From positions 4,822 through 68,821 of the forward strand of contig PLYT01000016.1 of NCBI GenBank assembly GCA_003153475.1: a stretch of DNA of 64,000 bases, written 5' to 3'. Source of the DNA: Betaproteobacteria bacterium. GTDB lineage: Bacteria > Pseudomonadota > Gammaproteobacteria > Burkholderiales > Casimicrobiaceae. A program made the position numbers and the translations under genes. Below are positions 17,310-25,647 of this stretch, one piece after another (the stretch's first letter is position 1; each line of letters begins with the position of its first letter). The notes beneath the pieces were generated by a model that was given only the letters and a program-made list of their open reading frames with translations, was not told the DNA's origin and did not search any database.

Positions 17310-18054
17310 GACCCACAAAGTAATTGCGATCGAGGTTCTGCGCTACCGGCCGGAGCTGGACGAGAAGCCTTTTTTCCAGACCTATCAGGTTCCGTTCACG
17401 GAAGAGATGTCGGTGCTGCAGGGGCTGCTCTACATCAAGGACGAGCTCGACGGCACGCTCAGCTTCCGTTGGTCGTGCCGGATGGCGATTTGCGGCAGCT
17501 GCGGCGCAATGATTGACGGCGTCCCGATGCTCGGTTGCCATACCTTCCTGCGCGACTATTATCCGAACAAGGTACGCGTCGAACCGCTCGCCCATTTTCC
17601 GATCGAACGCGACCTGGTCGTAGGCGCGGATGACTTCATCGGCAAGCTTGAACGCATCAAGCCTTACATCGTCCCGAAGGAGCCCCGCACGCTTGCTGAA
17701 GGCGAATACTTGCAGACCCCGGCGCAACTCGAGCGGATCCTGCAATTCAGTTCGTGCATCAACTGCATGCTCTGTTACGCCGCTTGCCCCCAGTACGGCC
17801 TCGATCCGGCCTTCATCGGCCCGGGGGTGCTGGCGCTGCTGCATCGGTACAACGCCGACTCCAGAGACGCCGCCCGCGCCGACAGAATGCAGCTGGTCAA
17901 TGCCGAGGAAGGCGTCTGGAGCTGCACTGCCGTCGGCTATTGCTCCGAGGTCTGTCCGAAGGGAGTCGATCCGGCGAACGCCGTCAACCAGAACAAGACG
18001 GCAAGCGCGGCCGATTACTTCCTCCATTGGCTGCCCAAGGGAAGCGGGAAGTGA
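17302..18054 (+). CDS. frdB: fumarate reductase iron-sulfur subunit
   Basis: A 250-residue subunit with the [2Fe-2S] motif CRMAICGSCGAM plus the later Cys in LGCH, and the [4Fe-4S]/[3Fe-4S] motifs CINCMLCYAACP and CTAVGYCSEVCPKGVDP. Cluster order and length fit FrdB. The ATG lies within the end of frdA. It carries electrons from quinol to FrdA. Confidence 0.95.
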   Translation: MNETHKVIAIEVLRYRPELDEKPFFQTYQVPFTEEMSVLQGLLYIKDELDGTLSFRWSCRMAICGSCGAMIDGVPMLGCHTFLRDYYPNKVRVEPLAHFPIERDLVVGADDFIGKLERIKPYIVPKEPRTLAEGEYLQTPAQLERILQFSSCINCMLCYAACPQYGLDPAFIGPGVLALLHRYNADSRDAARADRMQLVNAEEGVWSCTAVGYCSEVCPKGVDPANAVNQNKTASAADYFLHWLPKGSGK

Positions 18055-18449
18055 GCGCGCGCCGCCCCTATATCCGCTCGATGGACGGGTGGTGGCGCCG
18101 AGACCCGTTCTTCATCCGCTACATGATCCGCGAAGCGACCGCACTGCTGGTCGTCGCCTATGCGGCGGTGTTGCTGCTGGGTGCGATTCGCCTCGCCCAG
18201 GGCGAGTCCGCGTACGAGCGATGGCTGGCGGCGCTGCGTAGCCCATGGTCGCTCGCATTTCATCTCGTGCTTTTCGCCGGCCTCGTCTATCACACGTGGA
18301 GCTGGTTCCAGATCGTGCCGAAAACGATGCCGTCGATTTCGGTCGGTGGCAAAAAGCTTCAGCCGGCGGTAATCACCGGGACCGGGCTTGTCGCCGCCGC
18401 CTTTGTGAGCCTCGTCCTCCTTCTCCTGCTGTTGTTCATCGGATCATGA
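18051..18449 (+). CDS. frdC: fumarate reductase membrane anchor subunit C
   Basis: A 132-residue protein starting with GTG that overlaps the frdB stop by four bases. RRPYIRSMDGWWRRDPFFIRYMIRE matches the FrdC N-terminus in type, including the Glu of the quinol site in YMIRE, and three membrane helices follow. No haem ligand pattern like that of SdhC is seen, as in E. coli Frd. With FrdD it forms the rhodoquinol/menaquinol site. Confidence 0.92.
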   Translation: MSARRPYIRSMDGWWRRDPFFIRYMIREATALLVVAYAAVLLLGAIRLAQGESAYERWLAALRSPWSLAFHLVLFAGLVYHTWSWFQIVPKTMPSISVGGKKLQPAVITGTGLVAAAFVSLVLLLLLLFIGS

Positions 18450-18802
18450 AGCGCTCGAATGCTCCGATCTTCTGGACCTTGTTCGGTGCCGGAGGAATGC
18501 TGTCGGCGTTGATCGGGCCGATGCTGGTGCTGATCACCGGCATCGCCGTTCCGCTCGGCTTCCTTCTGCCGGCCGATCTGATGAGTTACCCGCACATGCT
18601 CAAGTTCGCCCAGCATTGGGCGGGCAAGGCATTCACATTCGCCGTCGTGTCGCTGTTCTTGTGGCACGGAGTACATCGCATCTTCCACAGCCTGCACGAC
18701 TTGGGGCTGAAAACGGCGACCGGCGCGAAGCTTACTTGCTATGGCGTGGCCCTTCTGGGCACAGCGCTTGCGGCGTACTCGCTGCTTGTGATCGGGTTCT
18801 GA
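18446..18802 (+). CDS. frdD: fumarate reductase membrane anchor subunit D
   Basis: A 118-residue protein with three membrane helices; ATG overlaps the frdC stop (ATGA). The segment LWHGVHRIFHSLHDLGL is the FrdD signature. Length matches E. coli FrdD (119). Completes a four-gene frdABCD operon with all junctions overlapping. Confidence 0.92.
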   Translation: MKRSNAPIFWTLFGAGGMLSALIGPMLVLITGIAVPLGFLLPADLMSYPHMLKFAQHWAGKAFTFAVVSLFLWHGVHRIFHSLHDLGLKTATGAKLTCYGVALLGTALAAYSLLVIGF

Positions 18803-18838
18803 CCCGATGTCGTAAGGCCACCGAGGTCGCGGCTCTTA

Positions 18839-18852
18839 TTGATTTGCGTCAA
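18839..18852. promoter_or_regulatory. FNR/ANR-type box upstream of the 2-oxoacid oxidoreductase operon
   Basis: TTGATTTGCGTCAA, a TTGAT-N4-GTCAA site in the gap after frdD, 112 bases before the gamma-subunit ATG. It indicates a separate anaerobic promoter for the oxidoreductase-rquA operon. Confidence 0.62.
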
Positions 18853-18964
18853 GAGAGCCTCTTGCAATGCTTGCGACTTTTTCCAGAGGGCGGAAACTGA
18901 CCATCAGACGCCTTTGGCCGCGCCGAGCGGCAAGCGTCGACGGATGGTCGAGGGAAGGGAAGCA

Positions 18965-19543
18965 ATGTTTCAGGTTCGTATTCACGGTCGTGGCGGCCAG
19001 GGCGTCGTCTCAGGTGCCGAGATGTTGTCGGTCGCCGCCTTCGTTGAAGGCCGTTACGCGCAGGCGTTTCCGAGCTTCGGCTCCGAGCGCATGGGCGCGC
19101 CGGTCATGGCGTTCTGCCGCATCGACGCGAAGGAGATACGGCTGCGCGAGCCGGTGCTGGAGCCCGACGCAGTGATCATTCAGGACCCGACATTGTTGCA
19201 CCAGGTCGATCTGTTCAAGGGCTTGCAAGAGCAAGGGTACATCCTGATCAACTCGACGCGGAGCTTCGGCGAATTGGGCTTGCGCGATTTCACGCGCGGT
19301 TTTAGCGAGTTTCGCCTATGCCACGTGCCGGCGACCGAGATCGCGATGAAGCACGTCGGGCGCGCGGTACCGAACGTGCCTCTGCTCGGCGCTTTCGCCG
19401 CGGTCAGCGGGCAAATCAGAATCGAGTCGATCGTGGCCGCGATCCATGAGAAGTTCGCCCCGGCGCTCGCGCGAGCGAATGTCGCCGCGGCGGCCGAGGC
19501 CTATGCGATCGTCAAGGCAACGAGGGAAACCGCCAATGCTTAA
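18965..19543 (+). CDS. 2-oxoacid:acceptor oxidoreductase gamma subunit (pyruvate type)
   Basis: A 192-residue gamma domain: FQVRIHGRGGQGVVSGAEML, QAFPSFGSERMGAPV and later NVPLLGAFA are the family marks. It binds the CoA/structural interface of pyruvate-type ferredoxin oxidoreductases. AGGGAAGGGA before the ATG at 18965 fixes the start over a longer frame. Its stop lies eight bases inside the alpha gene. Confidence 0.9.
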   Translation: MFQVRIHGRGGQGVVSGAEMLSVAAFVEGRYAQAFPSFGSERMGAPVMAFCRIDAKEIRLREPVLEPDAVIIQDPTLLHQVDLFKGLQEQGYILINSTRSFGELGLRDFTRGFSEFRLCHVPATEIAMKHVGRAVPNVPLLGAFAAVSGQIRIESIVAAIHEKFAPALARANVAAAAEAYAIVKATRETANA

Positions 19544-20789
19544 GCAGATCGAAGGCTCCCGCGCCGTAGCCGAAGCCATTGCGCGCTGCCGGCCGGAGGT
19601 GATTTGCGCTTATCCGATCACTCCACAGACTCACATCGTCGAGGGACTCGGCGAAATGGTGAAATCGGGCGAGCTCGCCAATTGCGAGTTCATCAACGTC
19701 GAATCCGAATTCGCCGCACTGTCGGTCGCGATCGGTGCGTCCGCTGCTGGTGCGCGCGCCTACACCGCCACGGCGAGCCAGGGGTTGTTGTTCATGGCGG
19801 AGGCCGTCTACAACGCCGCCGGCCTCGGGCTTCCGATAGTCATGACCATCGGCAATCGCGCGATCGGGGCGCCGATCAATATCTGGAACGACCATTCCGA
19901 CAGCATGTCGATGCGGGACGCGGGGTGGATCCAGCTCTACGCGGCGACGAACCAGGAAGCCCTCGACCTTCACATCCAGGCGTTCCGGCTGGCGGAGGAA
20001 CTCTCGTGTCCGGTCATGGTGTGCATGGACGGCTTCATACTGACCCATGCCTACGAGCGCGTCGACGTACCAGCGCAAGACGATGTCGATGCGTTCCTGC
20101 CGTCATTCGAGCCCCGTCAGGTACTCGACCCCGCCGAACCGGTAAGCATGGGGGCGATGGTCGGGCCGGAAGCATTCACCGAAGTTCGCTACCTCGCCCA
20201 TCACAAGCAGCTGCGCGCGCTCGAACTGATACCCAAACTCTCGGCGGCATTTCAGGCGCGATTCGGGCGTTCATCGGGCAGCTTGGTCAAGCCTTATCGG
20301 ACAGAGGATGCCGAGACCATCGTCGTCGCGCTGGGCTCGGTCAACGGCACGATCCAGGAAGTCGTCGACGAAATGCGCGATGCCGGCGTAAAGATCGGCT
20401 CGCTGGCCATCTGCTCGTTCCGGCCGTTCCCGCTGGAGCAGGTCCGCGACGCATTGCGGCACGCCAAGCGCGTCGTGGTGATCGAGAAATGCCTTGCGGT
20501 CGGCTTGGGCGGCATCGTCTCCGACGGCGTTCGCAACGCCCTGTCGGGCATCGTGCTTAGGGGCTACACCGTCATCGCGGGACTGGGCGGTCGCGCGATC
20601 ACGCGCGCGGCGCTAAGGCAATTGTTCCGGGATGCCGGCAACGATGTACTCGAGCAGCTCACGTTCCTGGACCTCGACGAGGGGCTGATCCAGTACGAGC
20701 TCGAGCGCGAGGCGCAGGCGCGCCGCTCCGGACCGACCGCCGAAGCCATCCTGCGCCGGGTCGGCACCGTGGCTTCGCAGGTTGCCTAA
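19536..20789 (+). CDS. 2-oxoacid:acceptor oxidoreductase alpha subunit (pyruvate type)
   Basis: A 417-residue alpha subunit. CAYPITPQTHIVE near the start, SAAGARAYTATASQGLL, NRAIGAPINIWNDHSDSM and GWIQLYAA are close to the PorA pattern; a C-terminal domain with VVIEKCLAVGLGG follows. It binds part of the thiamine pyrophosphate site and the oxoacid. The NIWNDHSD motif and separate gamma subunit favour pyruvate over 2-oxoglutarate, but substrate is inferred. Overlaps the gamma gene. Confidence 0.9.
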   Translation: MLKQIEGSRAVAEAIARCRPEVICAYPITPQTHIVEGLGEMVKSGELANCEFINVESEFAALSVAIGASAAGARAYTATASQGLLFMAEAVYNAAGLGLPIVMTIGNRAIGAPINIWNDHSDSMSMRDAGWIQLYAATNQEALDLHIQAFRLAEELSCPVMVCMDGFILTHAYERVDVPAQDDVDAFLPSFEPRQVLDPAEPVSMGAMVGPEAFTEVRYLAHHKQLRALELIPKLSAAFQARFGRSSGSLVKPYRTEDAETIVVALGSVNGTIQEVVDEMRDAGVKIGSLAICSFRPFPLEQVRDALRHAKRVVVIEKCLAVGLGGIVSDGVRNALSGIVLRGYTVIAGLGGRAITRAALRQLFRDAGNDVLEQLTFLDLDEGLIQYELEREAQARRSGPTAEAILRRVGTVASQVA

Positions 20790-20808
20790 GGCCGCCGGGA
20801 GTACCGAC

Positions 20809-21810
20809 ATGGAAATGCAGACCGTCAAGTTCTACCAGACCGGCACCTTCACCGTCGGCAACCGGCTGCTCGCCGAAGACGAGCGCAGCGTCCAGGCGAA
20901 CATGCATCGCACCAACTCGCTCAACTCGGGGCACCGCGCCTGCCAGGGCTGCGGCGAGGCACTAGGCGCGCGTTATGCGATCGATGCGGCGATGCGCTCG
21001 ACATCCGGCGAGCTTATCGCGGTCAACGCCACCGGATGTCTGGAGGTGTTTTCGACGCCCTACCCCGAGACGTCGTGGAAGATCCCATGGATTCATTCAC
21101 TTTTCGGCAACGCAGCGGCAGTCGCCTCCGGCGTCGCAGCCGCAATGCGCGTCAGGGGAAGATCCGCCGTACGTGTCGTCGCCCAAGGGGGCGATGGCGG
21201 CACGACCGACATTGGATTCGGCTGCCTGTCGGGAATGTTCGAGCGCAATGACGATGTTCTCTACATCTGCTACGACAACGAAGCCTATATGAACACCGGA
21301 GTCCAGCGCAGCAGTGCGACCCCGCCCGCGGCACGCACGGCTACCACCCCGGCTCTGGGCCGGGAACCCGGCAATGTCTTCGGCACCGGCAAGAACGTGC
21401 CGCTGATCGCGATGGCGCACTCGATCCCCTACGTCGCGACGGCGAGCGTGGCCAATTTGCGCGATCTCGAACGCAAGGTCGCCAAGGCCATGACAATCAG
21501 CGGCGCGCGCTATGTTCACATCCATGTCCCCTGCCCCCTCGGCTGGGGATCGCTTCCCGCCGACACGATCAAGGTCGCGCGACTGGCCGTCGAATCGGGA
21601 CTCTTCCCTCTGTTCGAAGCCGAGCACGGTGAAATCACGGGACGCACACCGATCCGACGCAAGGTGCCCGTGACCGATTATTTGCGGCTGCAGAAGCGCT
21701 TCGCGCATCTGTTCAACGTCGCGGATGAACCGCGCATTGCGCGGATCCAGGCGATTGCCGACCGCAACATCGCGAAATTCGGTCTGCTGGAGACCCCAGC
21801 CCATGGATAA
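20809..21810 (+). CDS. 2-oxoacid:acceptor oxidoreductase beta subunit (TPP-binding, pyruvate type)
   Basis: A 333-residue beta subunit with CQGCGEALGARYA (cluster Cys), NATGCLEVFSTPYP, the TPP/Mg loop GDGGTTDIGFG and CYDNEAYMNTGVQRSSATP, all close to PorB. I chose the ATG at 20809 with GGGAG upstream; a TTG at 20782 would overlap the alpha gene. Its stop lies eight bases inside the next gene, so all four genes are one translational unit. Confidence 0.9.
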   Translation: MEMQTVKFYQTGTFTVGNRLLAEDERSVQANMHRTNSLNSGHRACQGCGEALGARYAIDAAMRSTSGELIAVNATGCLEVFSTPYPETSWKIPWIHSLFGNAAAVASGVAAAMRVRGRSAVRVVAQGGDGGTTDIGFGCLSGMFERNDDVLYICYDNEAYMNTGVQRSSATPPAARTATTPALGREPGNVFGTGKNVPLIAMAHSIPYVATASVANLRDLERKVAKAMTISGARYVHIHVPCPLGWGSLPADTIKVARLAVESGLFPLFEAEHGEITGRTPIRRKVPVTDYLRLQKRFAHLFNVADEPRIARIQAIADRNIAKFGLLETPAHG

Positions 21811-23431
21811 GCCATTCGCCATCACGCTGGACGTCGGGTCATCGCTCGCCAACAAGACAGGCTCCTGGCGAACCAGCCGGCCGGTATACGTGGATCGTCT
21901 TCCGCCCTGCAATCACGCCTGTCCTGCCGGCGAAAACATCCAGAGCTGGCTCTACCATGCGGAAGCCGGCGACTACGAAGCGGCCTGGCGGGTACTCACG
22001 CTCGACAATCCACTGCCCGCTATCATGGGCCGTGTCTGCTATCACCCGTGCGAGACCGCGTGTAACCGGGGCAAGCTCGACGAGTCCGTCGGTATCAACT
22101 CGGTGGAACGTTTTCTCGGCGACGAAGCGCTCAAGCTCGCCTGGCGCTTCGAACCCCCGGTACGCGACTCGGGCAAGCGGGTGCTGGTCGTCGGTGCGGG
22201 ACCGTCGGGACTGGCCGCGGCGTACCACCTGCGCCTGCTCGGTCATGCGGTCACGATCATCGAGGCCGGGCCCTTGGCCGGCGGCATGATGCGCTTCGGC
22301 ATTCCGAAGTATCGGCTGCCCCGAGACGTGCTCGATGCCGAGATACAGCGCATCCTGGATCTGGGTATCGAGCTGCAGCTCAACCGAAAAGTCTCGAACA
22401 TCCTCGACACGATGCACAGCGGCGCGTTCGACGCCGCGTTTCTCGCTGTCGGCGCGCACATCGCCAAGCGCGCGTACATCCCCGCCGGCAGCACCGCGCG
22501 CATGCTGGATGCAATCTCGGTACTGCGCGGCATGGAAGGCGAAGACAAACCTTTGCTAGGCCGCCGTGTCGTCGTTTACGGTGGAGGCAACACGGCGCTC
22601 GACGTTGCGCGAACCGCCAAGCGCCTTGGCGCGTCCGACGCGATCATCGTCTATCGGCGAACGCGCGAAAAAATGCCAGCCCACGATTTCGAGGTCGAAG
22701 AGGCGCTGCAGGAAGGCGTGCTGATCAAATGGCTGTCCACGATCAGGAATATGGCCGACGAGGGCACGCTGACGGTTGAAAAGATGCGTCTTGACGACCA
22801 GGGGTTCCCCCAACCGACGGGTGAATTCGAGACGCTCGAGACCGACTCACTGGTATTGGCGCTCGGCCAGGACGTCGATCTGTCGTTGCTCGATGACGTG
22901 CCGGATCTCGTGATCGAGCATGGCGTCGTACAGGTCGCGTCGAACATGATGACCGGTCACGCTGGCATTTTTGCAGGCGGCGACATGGTGCCGTCGGAGC
23001 GCACCGTTACCGTCGCAGTCGGCCACGGCAAGAAGGCGGCGCGGCACATCGACGCCTGGTTGCGCGGCGGGCGCTACGCGCCGCCCCCCGCGCACAAGCT
23101 CGCGGCGTTCGAATCGCTCAATGCCTGGTACTACGCCGACGCGCCGAAGACCACCCAGCCGGTACTCGACCTCGCGCGACGCGCGTCAACCTTCGACGAG
23201 GTCGTGCGCGGGCTGGACGAAAGCACCGCCCTTTTTGAGGCTCGACGCTGCCTTTCCTGCGGCAATTGCTTCGAATGCGATAACTGCTACGGGGTTTGCC
23301 CGGACAATGCAGTGATCAAGCTCGGGCCTGGAAAGCGTTTCGAATTCAATTACGATTATTGCAAGGGCTGCGGCATCTGCGTCGCGGAGTGCCCGTGCGG
23401 CGCAATCGAAATGATCCCGGAAACGATTTGA
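21803..23431 (+). CDS. GltD-like FAD/NAD(P)H oxidoreductase with C-terminal two-cluster ferredoxin
   Basis: A 542-residue fusion. N-terminal Fe-S adapter (CNHACPAGENI, CYHPCETACNRG), FAD loop VVGAGPSGLAAA, NAD(P) loop VVYGGGNTALDVARTA, and the FAD end IFAGGDMV, as in the glutamate synthase small subunit. A ferredoxin domain with CGNCFECDNCYGVCP and CKGCGICVAECP follows after residue 480. Coupled to the beta gene, it replaces the usual delta-ferredoxin subunit and should pass electrons between the oxidoreductase clusters and NAD(P)H or the ferredoxin pool. Confidence 0.88.
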   Translation: MDKPFAITLDVGSSLANKTGSWRTSRPVYVDRLPPCNHACPAGENIQSWLYHAEAGDYEAAWRVLTLDNPLPAIMGRVCYHPCETACNRGKLDESVGINSVERFLGDEALKLAWRFEPPVRDSGKRVLVVGAGPSGLAAAYHLRLLGHAVTIIEAGPLAGGMMRFGIPKYRLPRDVLDAEIQRILDLGIELQLNRKVSNILDTMHSGAFDAAFLAVGAHIAKRAYIPAGSTARMLDAISVLRGMEGEDKPLLGRRVVVYGGGNTALDVARTAKRLGASDAIIVYRRTREKMPAHDFEVEEALQEGVLIKWLSTIRNMADEGTLTVEKMRLDDQGFPQPTGEFETLETDSLVLALGQDVDLSLLDDVPDLVIEHGVVQVASNMMTGHAGIFAGGDMVPSERTVTVAVGHGKKAARHIDAWLRGGRYAPPPAHKLAAFESLNAWYYADAPKTTQPVLDLARRASTFDEVVRGLDESTALFEARRCLSCGNCFECDNCYGVCPDNAVIKLGPGKRFEFNYDYCKGCGICVAECPCGAIEMIPETI

Positions 23432-23451
23432 TCCTGCGTCGTCCGCGATCG

Positions 23452-24156
23452 ATGAGCAGCGCTCTCGCCTATGCGGCGGACCCGGCGGCCACGGTGCCCG
23501 TGCCCTCCTACCTGCAGGAATTCTACTGGTGGGCCTACGTCCATCCTTGGGCAGTGCGCACGTTCGAGCGCGGCTGGCTGGTCGATCTGATTCTCTTCGG
23601 CAACTATGAGCGGCTCCGCGACTCGGCGCTGGCCGAGATCCCGGCCTCGGGACGCACATTGCAGATCGCGTGCGTCTACGGAGACCTGACCGTGCGTCTG
23701 AGCGAACATCTCGCAGAAAACGGCGCTCTGGACGTCGTCGACGTCATGCCTATCCAGCTGCAGAATCTTGCGCGCAAGCTGCCTCGGGACTCCAAGACGC
23801 GCCTCATTCATCGCGACTCGACGGCGCTTGGCATTGCGGACGCAACCTATGACCAGGCACTGATCTTCTTTTTGCTGCACGAGCAGCCGTTGCCGGTCCG
23901 CCGCCGCACGCTGGCGGAAGCGATCCGTGTCGTGAAACCCGGCGGCAAGATCATTGTGCTCGATTACCACCGCCCGAATCGTCGGCACCCGTTACGGCGA
24001 CCGATGCGTGCGCTTTTGCGTCGACTCGAGCCATTCGCGCTGGACTTGTGGCAAAGCGAGCTCACCGAGTTTTTGCCGGCGGGCATCCCGCTGGCGGCGA
24101 TGCGAAAGCACACCTATTTCGGCGGCCTCTACCAGAAGGTCGTTCTCATCCGCTAA
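23452..24156 (+). CDS. rquA: RquA-type methyltransferase, rhodoquinone biosynthesis
   Basis: A 234-residue class I methyltransferase-fold protein. The RquA-characteristic segments are all present: VPSYLQEFYWWAYVHPWAVR, LVDLILFGNYERLRD, LQIACVYGDLTVRL, ALIFFLLHEQPLPVRRRTLAEA and TYFGGLYQKVV. RquA converts ubiquinone to rhodoquinone (amino for methoxy). It starts 20 bases after the oxidoreductase operon and so probably shares its FNR-controlled promoter. Together with frdABCD it supplies the low-potential quinone for fumarate respiration. Confidence 0.88.
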   Translation: MSSALAYAADPAATVPVPSYLQEFYWWAYVHPWAVRTFERGWLVDLILFGNYERLRDSALAEIPASGRTLQIACVYGDLTVRLSEHLAENGALDVVDVMPIQLQNLARKLPRDSKTRLIHRDSTALGIADATYDQALIFFLLHEQPLPVRRRTLAEAIRVVKPGGKIIVLDYHRPNRRHPLRRPMRALLRRLEPFALDLWQSELTEFLPAGIPLAAMRKHTYFGGLYQKVVLIR

Positions 24157-24236
24157 GCAGCCAGGGCGTGCCGATTGCCGATGCCCGGAAGGCCCCCCCG
24201 AGTGTCTCGTTTGCTCCACAGCCACGCATCCGGAAT

Positions 24237-24250
24237 TTGATCTACATCAA
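24237..24250. promoter_or_regulatory. FNR/ANR-type box, distal, decaheme operon
   Basis: TTGATCTACATCAA: perfect TTGAT and ATCAA halves with a four-base spacer, the ideal FNR/ANR consensus. Confidence 0.7.
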
Positions 24251-24275
24251 GCAATCCGTTCGCCCCCAGGGCTCC

Positions 24276-24289
24276 TTGACCTTTGTCAA
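24276..24289. promoter_or_regulatory. FNR/ANR-type box, proximal, decaheme operon
   Basis: TTGACCTTTGTCAA: perfect TTGAC-N4-GTCAA palindrome, 39 bases from the first box. Confidence 0.65.
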
Positions 24290-24651
24290 TTATCAATTTC
24301 TACGACCATGCCAGATTGCTGCCATGAACCGCAAAGAGACACTCGCCTTAGCTGGAAGCAGTCGGATTGCCGCGTCCGGATCGCTGACGACCGAAAGGAA
24401 CGCAAAAGCCTCCCAAGGGCAGTTTGTTGCGCTACAGCAACAAGAATCTGCTTATTCGCATCGCTCCCTTGCGCACCGATCCGGTAGCGTGCAGCATCTG
24501 TTCGCAACCGTACATTTCCAGGCAGTCGGCCGGAAACGAGGGTTTGCCGAATATTTCCATTGCCGCATCGCGCCCGTACCAAGGTATGAACTGACAGCGC
24601 CCGCAGGAAAGAGCGCCATTCATTAGCAGTAGCTGGTTGAGGGAGAAGAAT

Positions 24652-25623
24652 ATGCTGCCCGTCCAAAAATTCGCCGCCTTGGGTGCGTTCATCGGCCTTT
24701 TCCTCGCAGGCTCGGTCGCGGCGGCGGATAACCCGCCAGCGGATACCGCGGCGCAAAAAGCGCTGGCCAAGGACGCCGTTTGCACCACCTGCCACAACGA
24801 AAGCTGGCGCGTACCGATTCTGTCGCTCTACCAGACGAAGCACGGCAACCGAGCGGATCCCAAGGCTCCAAACTGCCAGTCGTGCCACGGCCAAAGCACC
24901 GGCCACCAGCAAGATCCTGCGGGCGTGCATCCGGAAGTTGTTTTCGGCGTTAAATCCAAGAACGTATCGTCGGCCGAGGACCGGAATGGAACCTGCCTGG
25001 GCTGTCACAAGACCGGCCTTCGCATGCACTGGTCCGGCAGCGAGCACGAGAGTCGGGATGTGTCCTGCAGCAATTGCCATACGGTGCACATTGCGAACGA
25101 CCCGGTTCTGTCCAAGGCGACCCAACCCGAGGTCTGTTACGCCTGCCACAAGACACAGCGCGCGCAAACGCACCGGATCTCGACCCACCCGATCTTGGCC
25201 GGCAAGATGGCGTGCTCGGACTGCCACAACCCACACGGCTCGACGGGGCCGAAGTTGCTGGTCAAGAACTCGGTCAACGAGACCTGCTACACCTGTCACG
25301 CGGAAAAGCGCGGCCCCTTCCTGTGGGAACACAGCCCGGTCGTCGACGACTGCACGAACTGCCATACGCCGCACGGCTCGACCAACGCGCCACTGCTCAA
25401 GGCGCGCGTGCCGTGGCTATGCCAGGAATGCCACAGCGGCGACCATGGTGCGGCGATAAACAGCGGAGCGAATCTGCTGAACGGCAACGCGACGACGATC
25501 AACGGCATGCTGCCGCCGGCGAATCAGAGCCCGCGCACGCAGACGAACGCGCGTGCCTGCCTCAACTGTCACGTGCTGATCCACGGGTCGAACCATCCGG
25601 CGGGCGCGAAATTCCAGCGGTAG
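24652..25623 (+). CDS. decaheme c-type cytochrome, MtrA/DmsE/PioA-like
   Basis: A 323-residue periplasmic protein with a signal peptide ending near AGSVAAA and exactly ten CxxCH motifs (CTTCH, CQSCH, CLGCH, CSNCH, CYACH, CSDCH, CYTCH, CTNCH, CQECH, CLNCH). Length and heme number match MtrA/DmsE (about 330 residues), which thread through an outer-membrane barrel to carry electrons between periplasm and cell surface. GGGAG precedes the ATG. The next gene, 24 bases away, encodes the matching barrel. Regulated, by sequence, through two FNR-type boxes. Confidence 0.92.
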   Translation: MLPVQKFAALGAFIGLFLAGSVAAADNPPADTAAQKALAKDAVCTTCHNESWRVPILSLYQTKHGNRADPKAPNCQSCHGQSTGHQQDPAGVHPEVVFGVKSKNVSSAEDRNGTCLGCHKTGLRMHWSGSEHESRDVSCSNCHTVHIANDPVLSKATQPEVCYACHKTQRAQTHRISTHPILAGKMACSDCHNPHGSTGPKLLVKNSVNETCYTCHAEKRGPFLWEHSPVVDDCTNCHTPHGSTNAPLLKARVPWLCQECHSGDHGAAINSGANLLNGNATTINGMLPPANQSPRTQTNARACLNCHVLIHGSNHPAGAKFQR

Positions 25624-25647
25624 CGATAGCGAATCGGGGAGCATGAC

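Larger units (their letters stand above)
24157..24651. other. regulatory region before the decaheme cytochrome operon
   Basis: No credible gene. Two FNR-type boxes at 24237-24250 and 24276-24289, centres 39 bases apart. Roughly 360 bases separate the second box from the decaheme ATG; no stable terminator was recognised. Confidence 0.55.
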
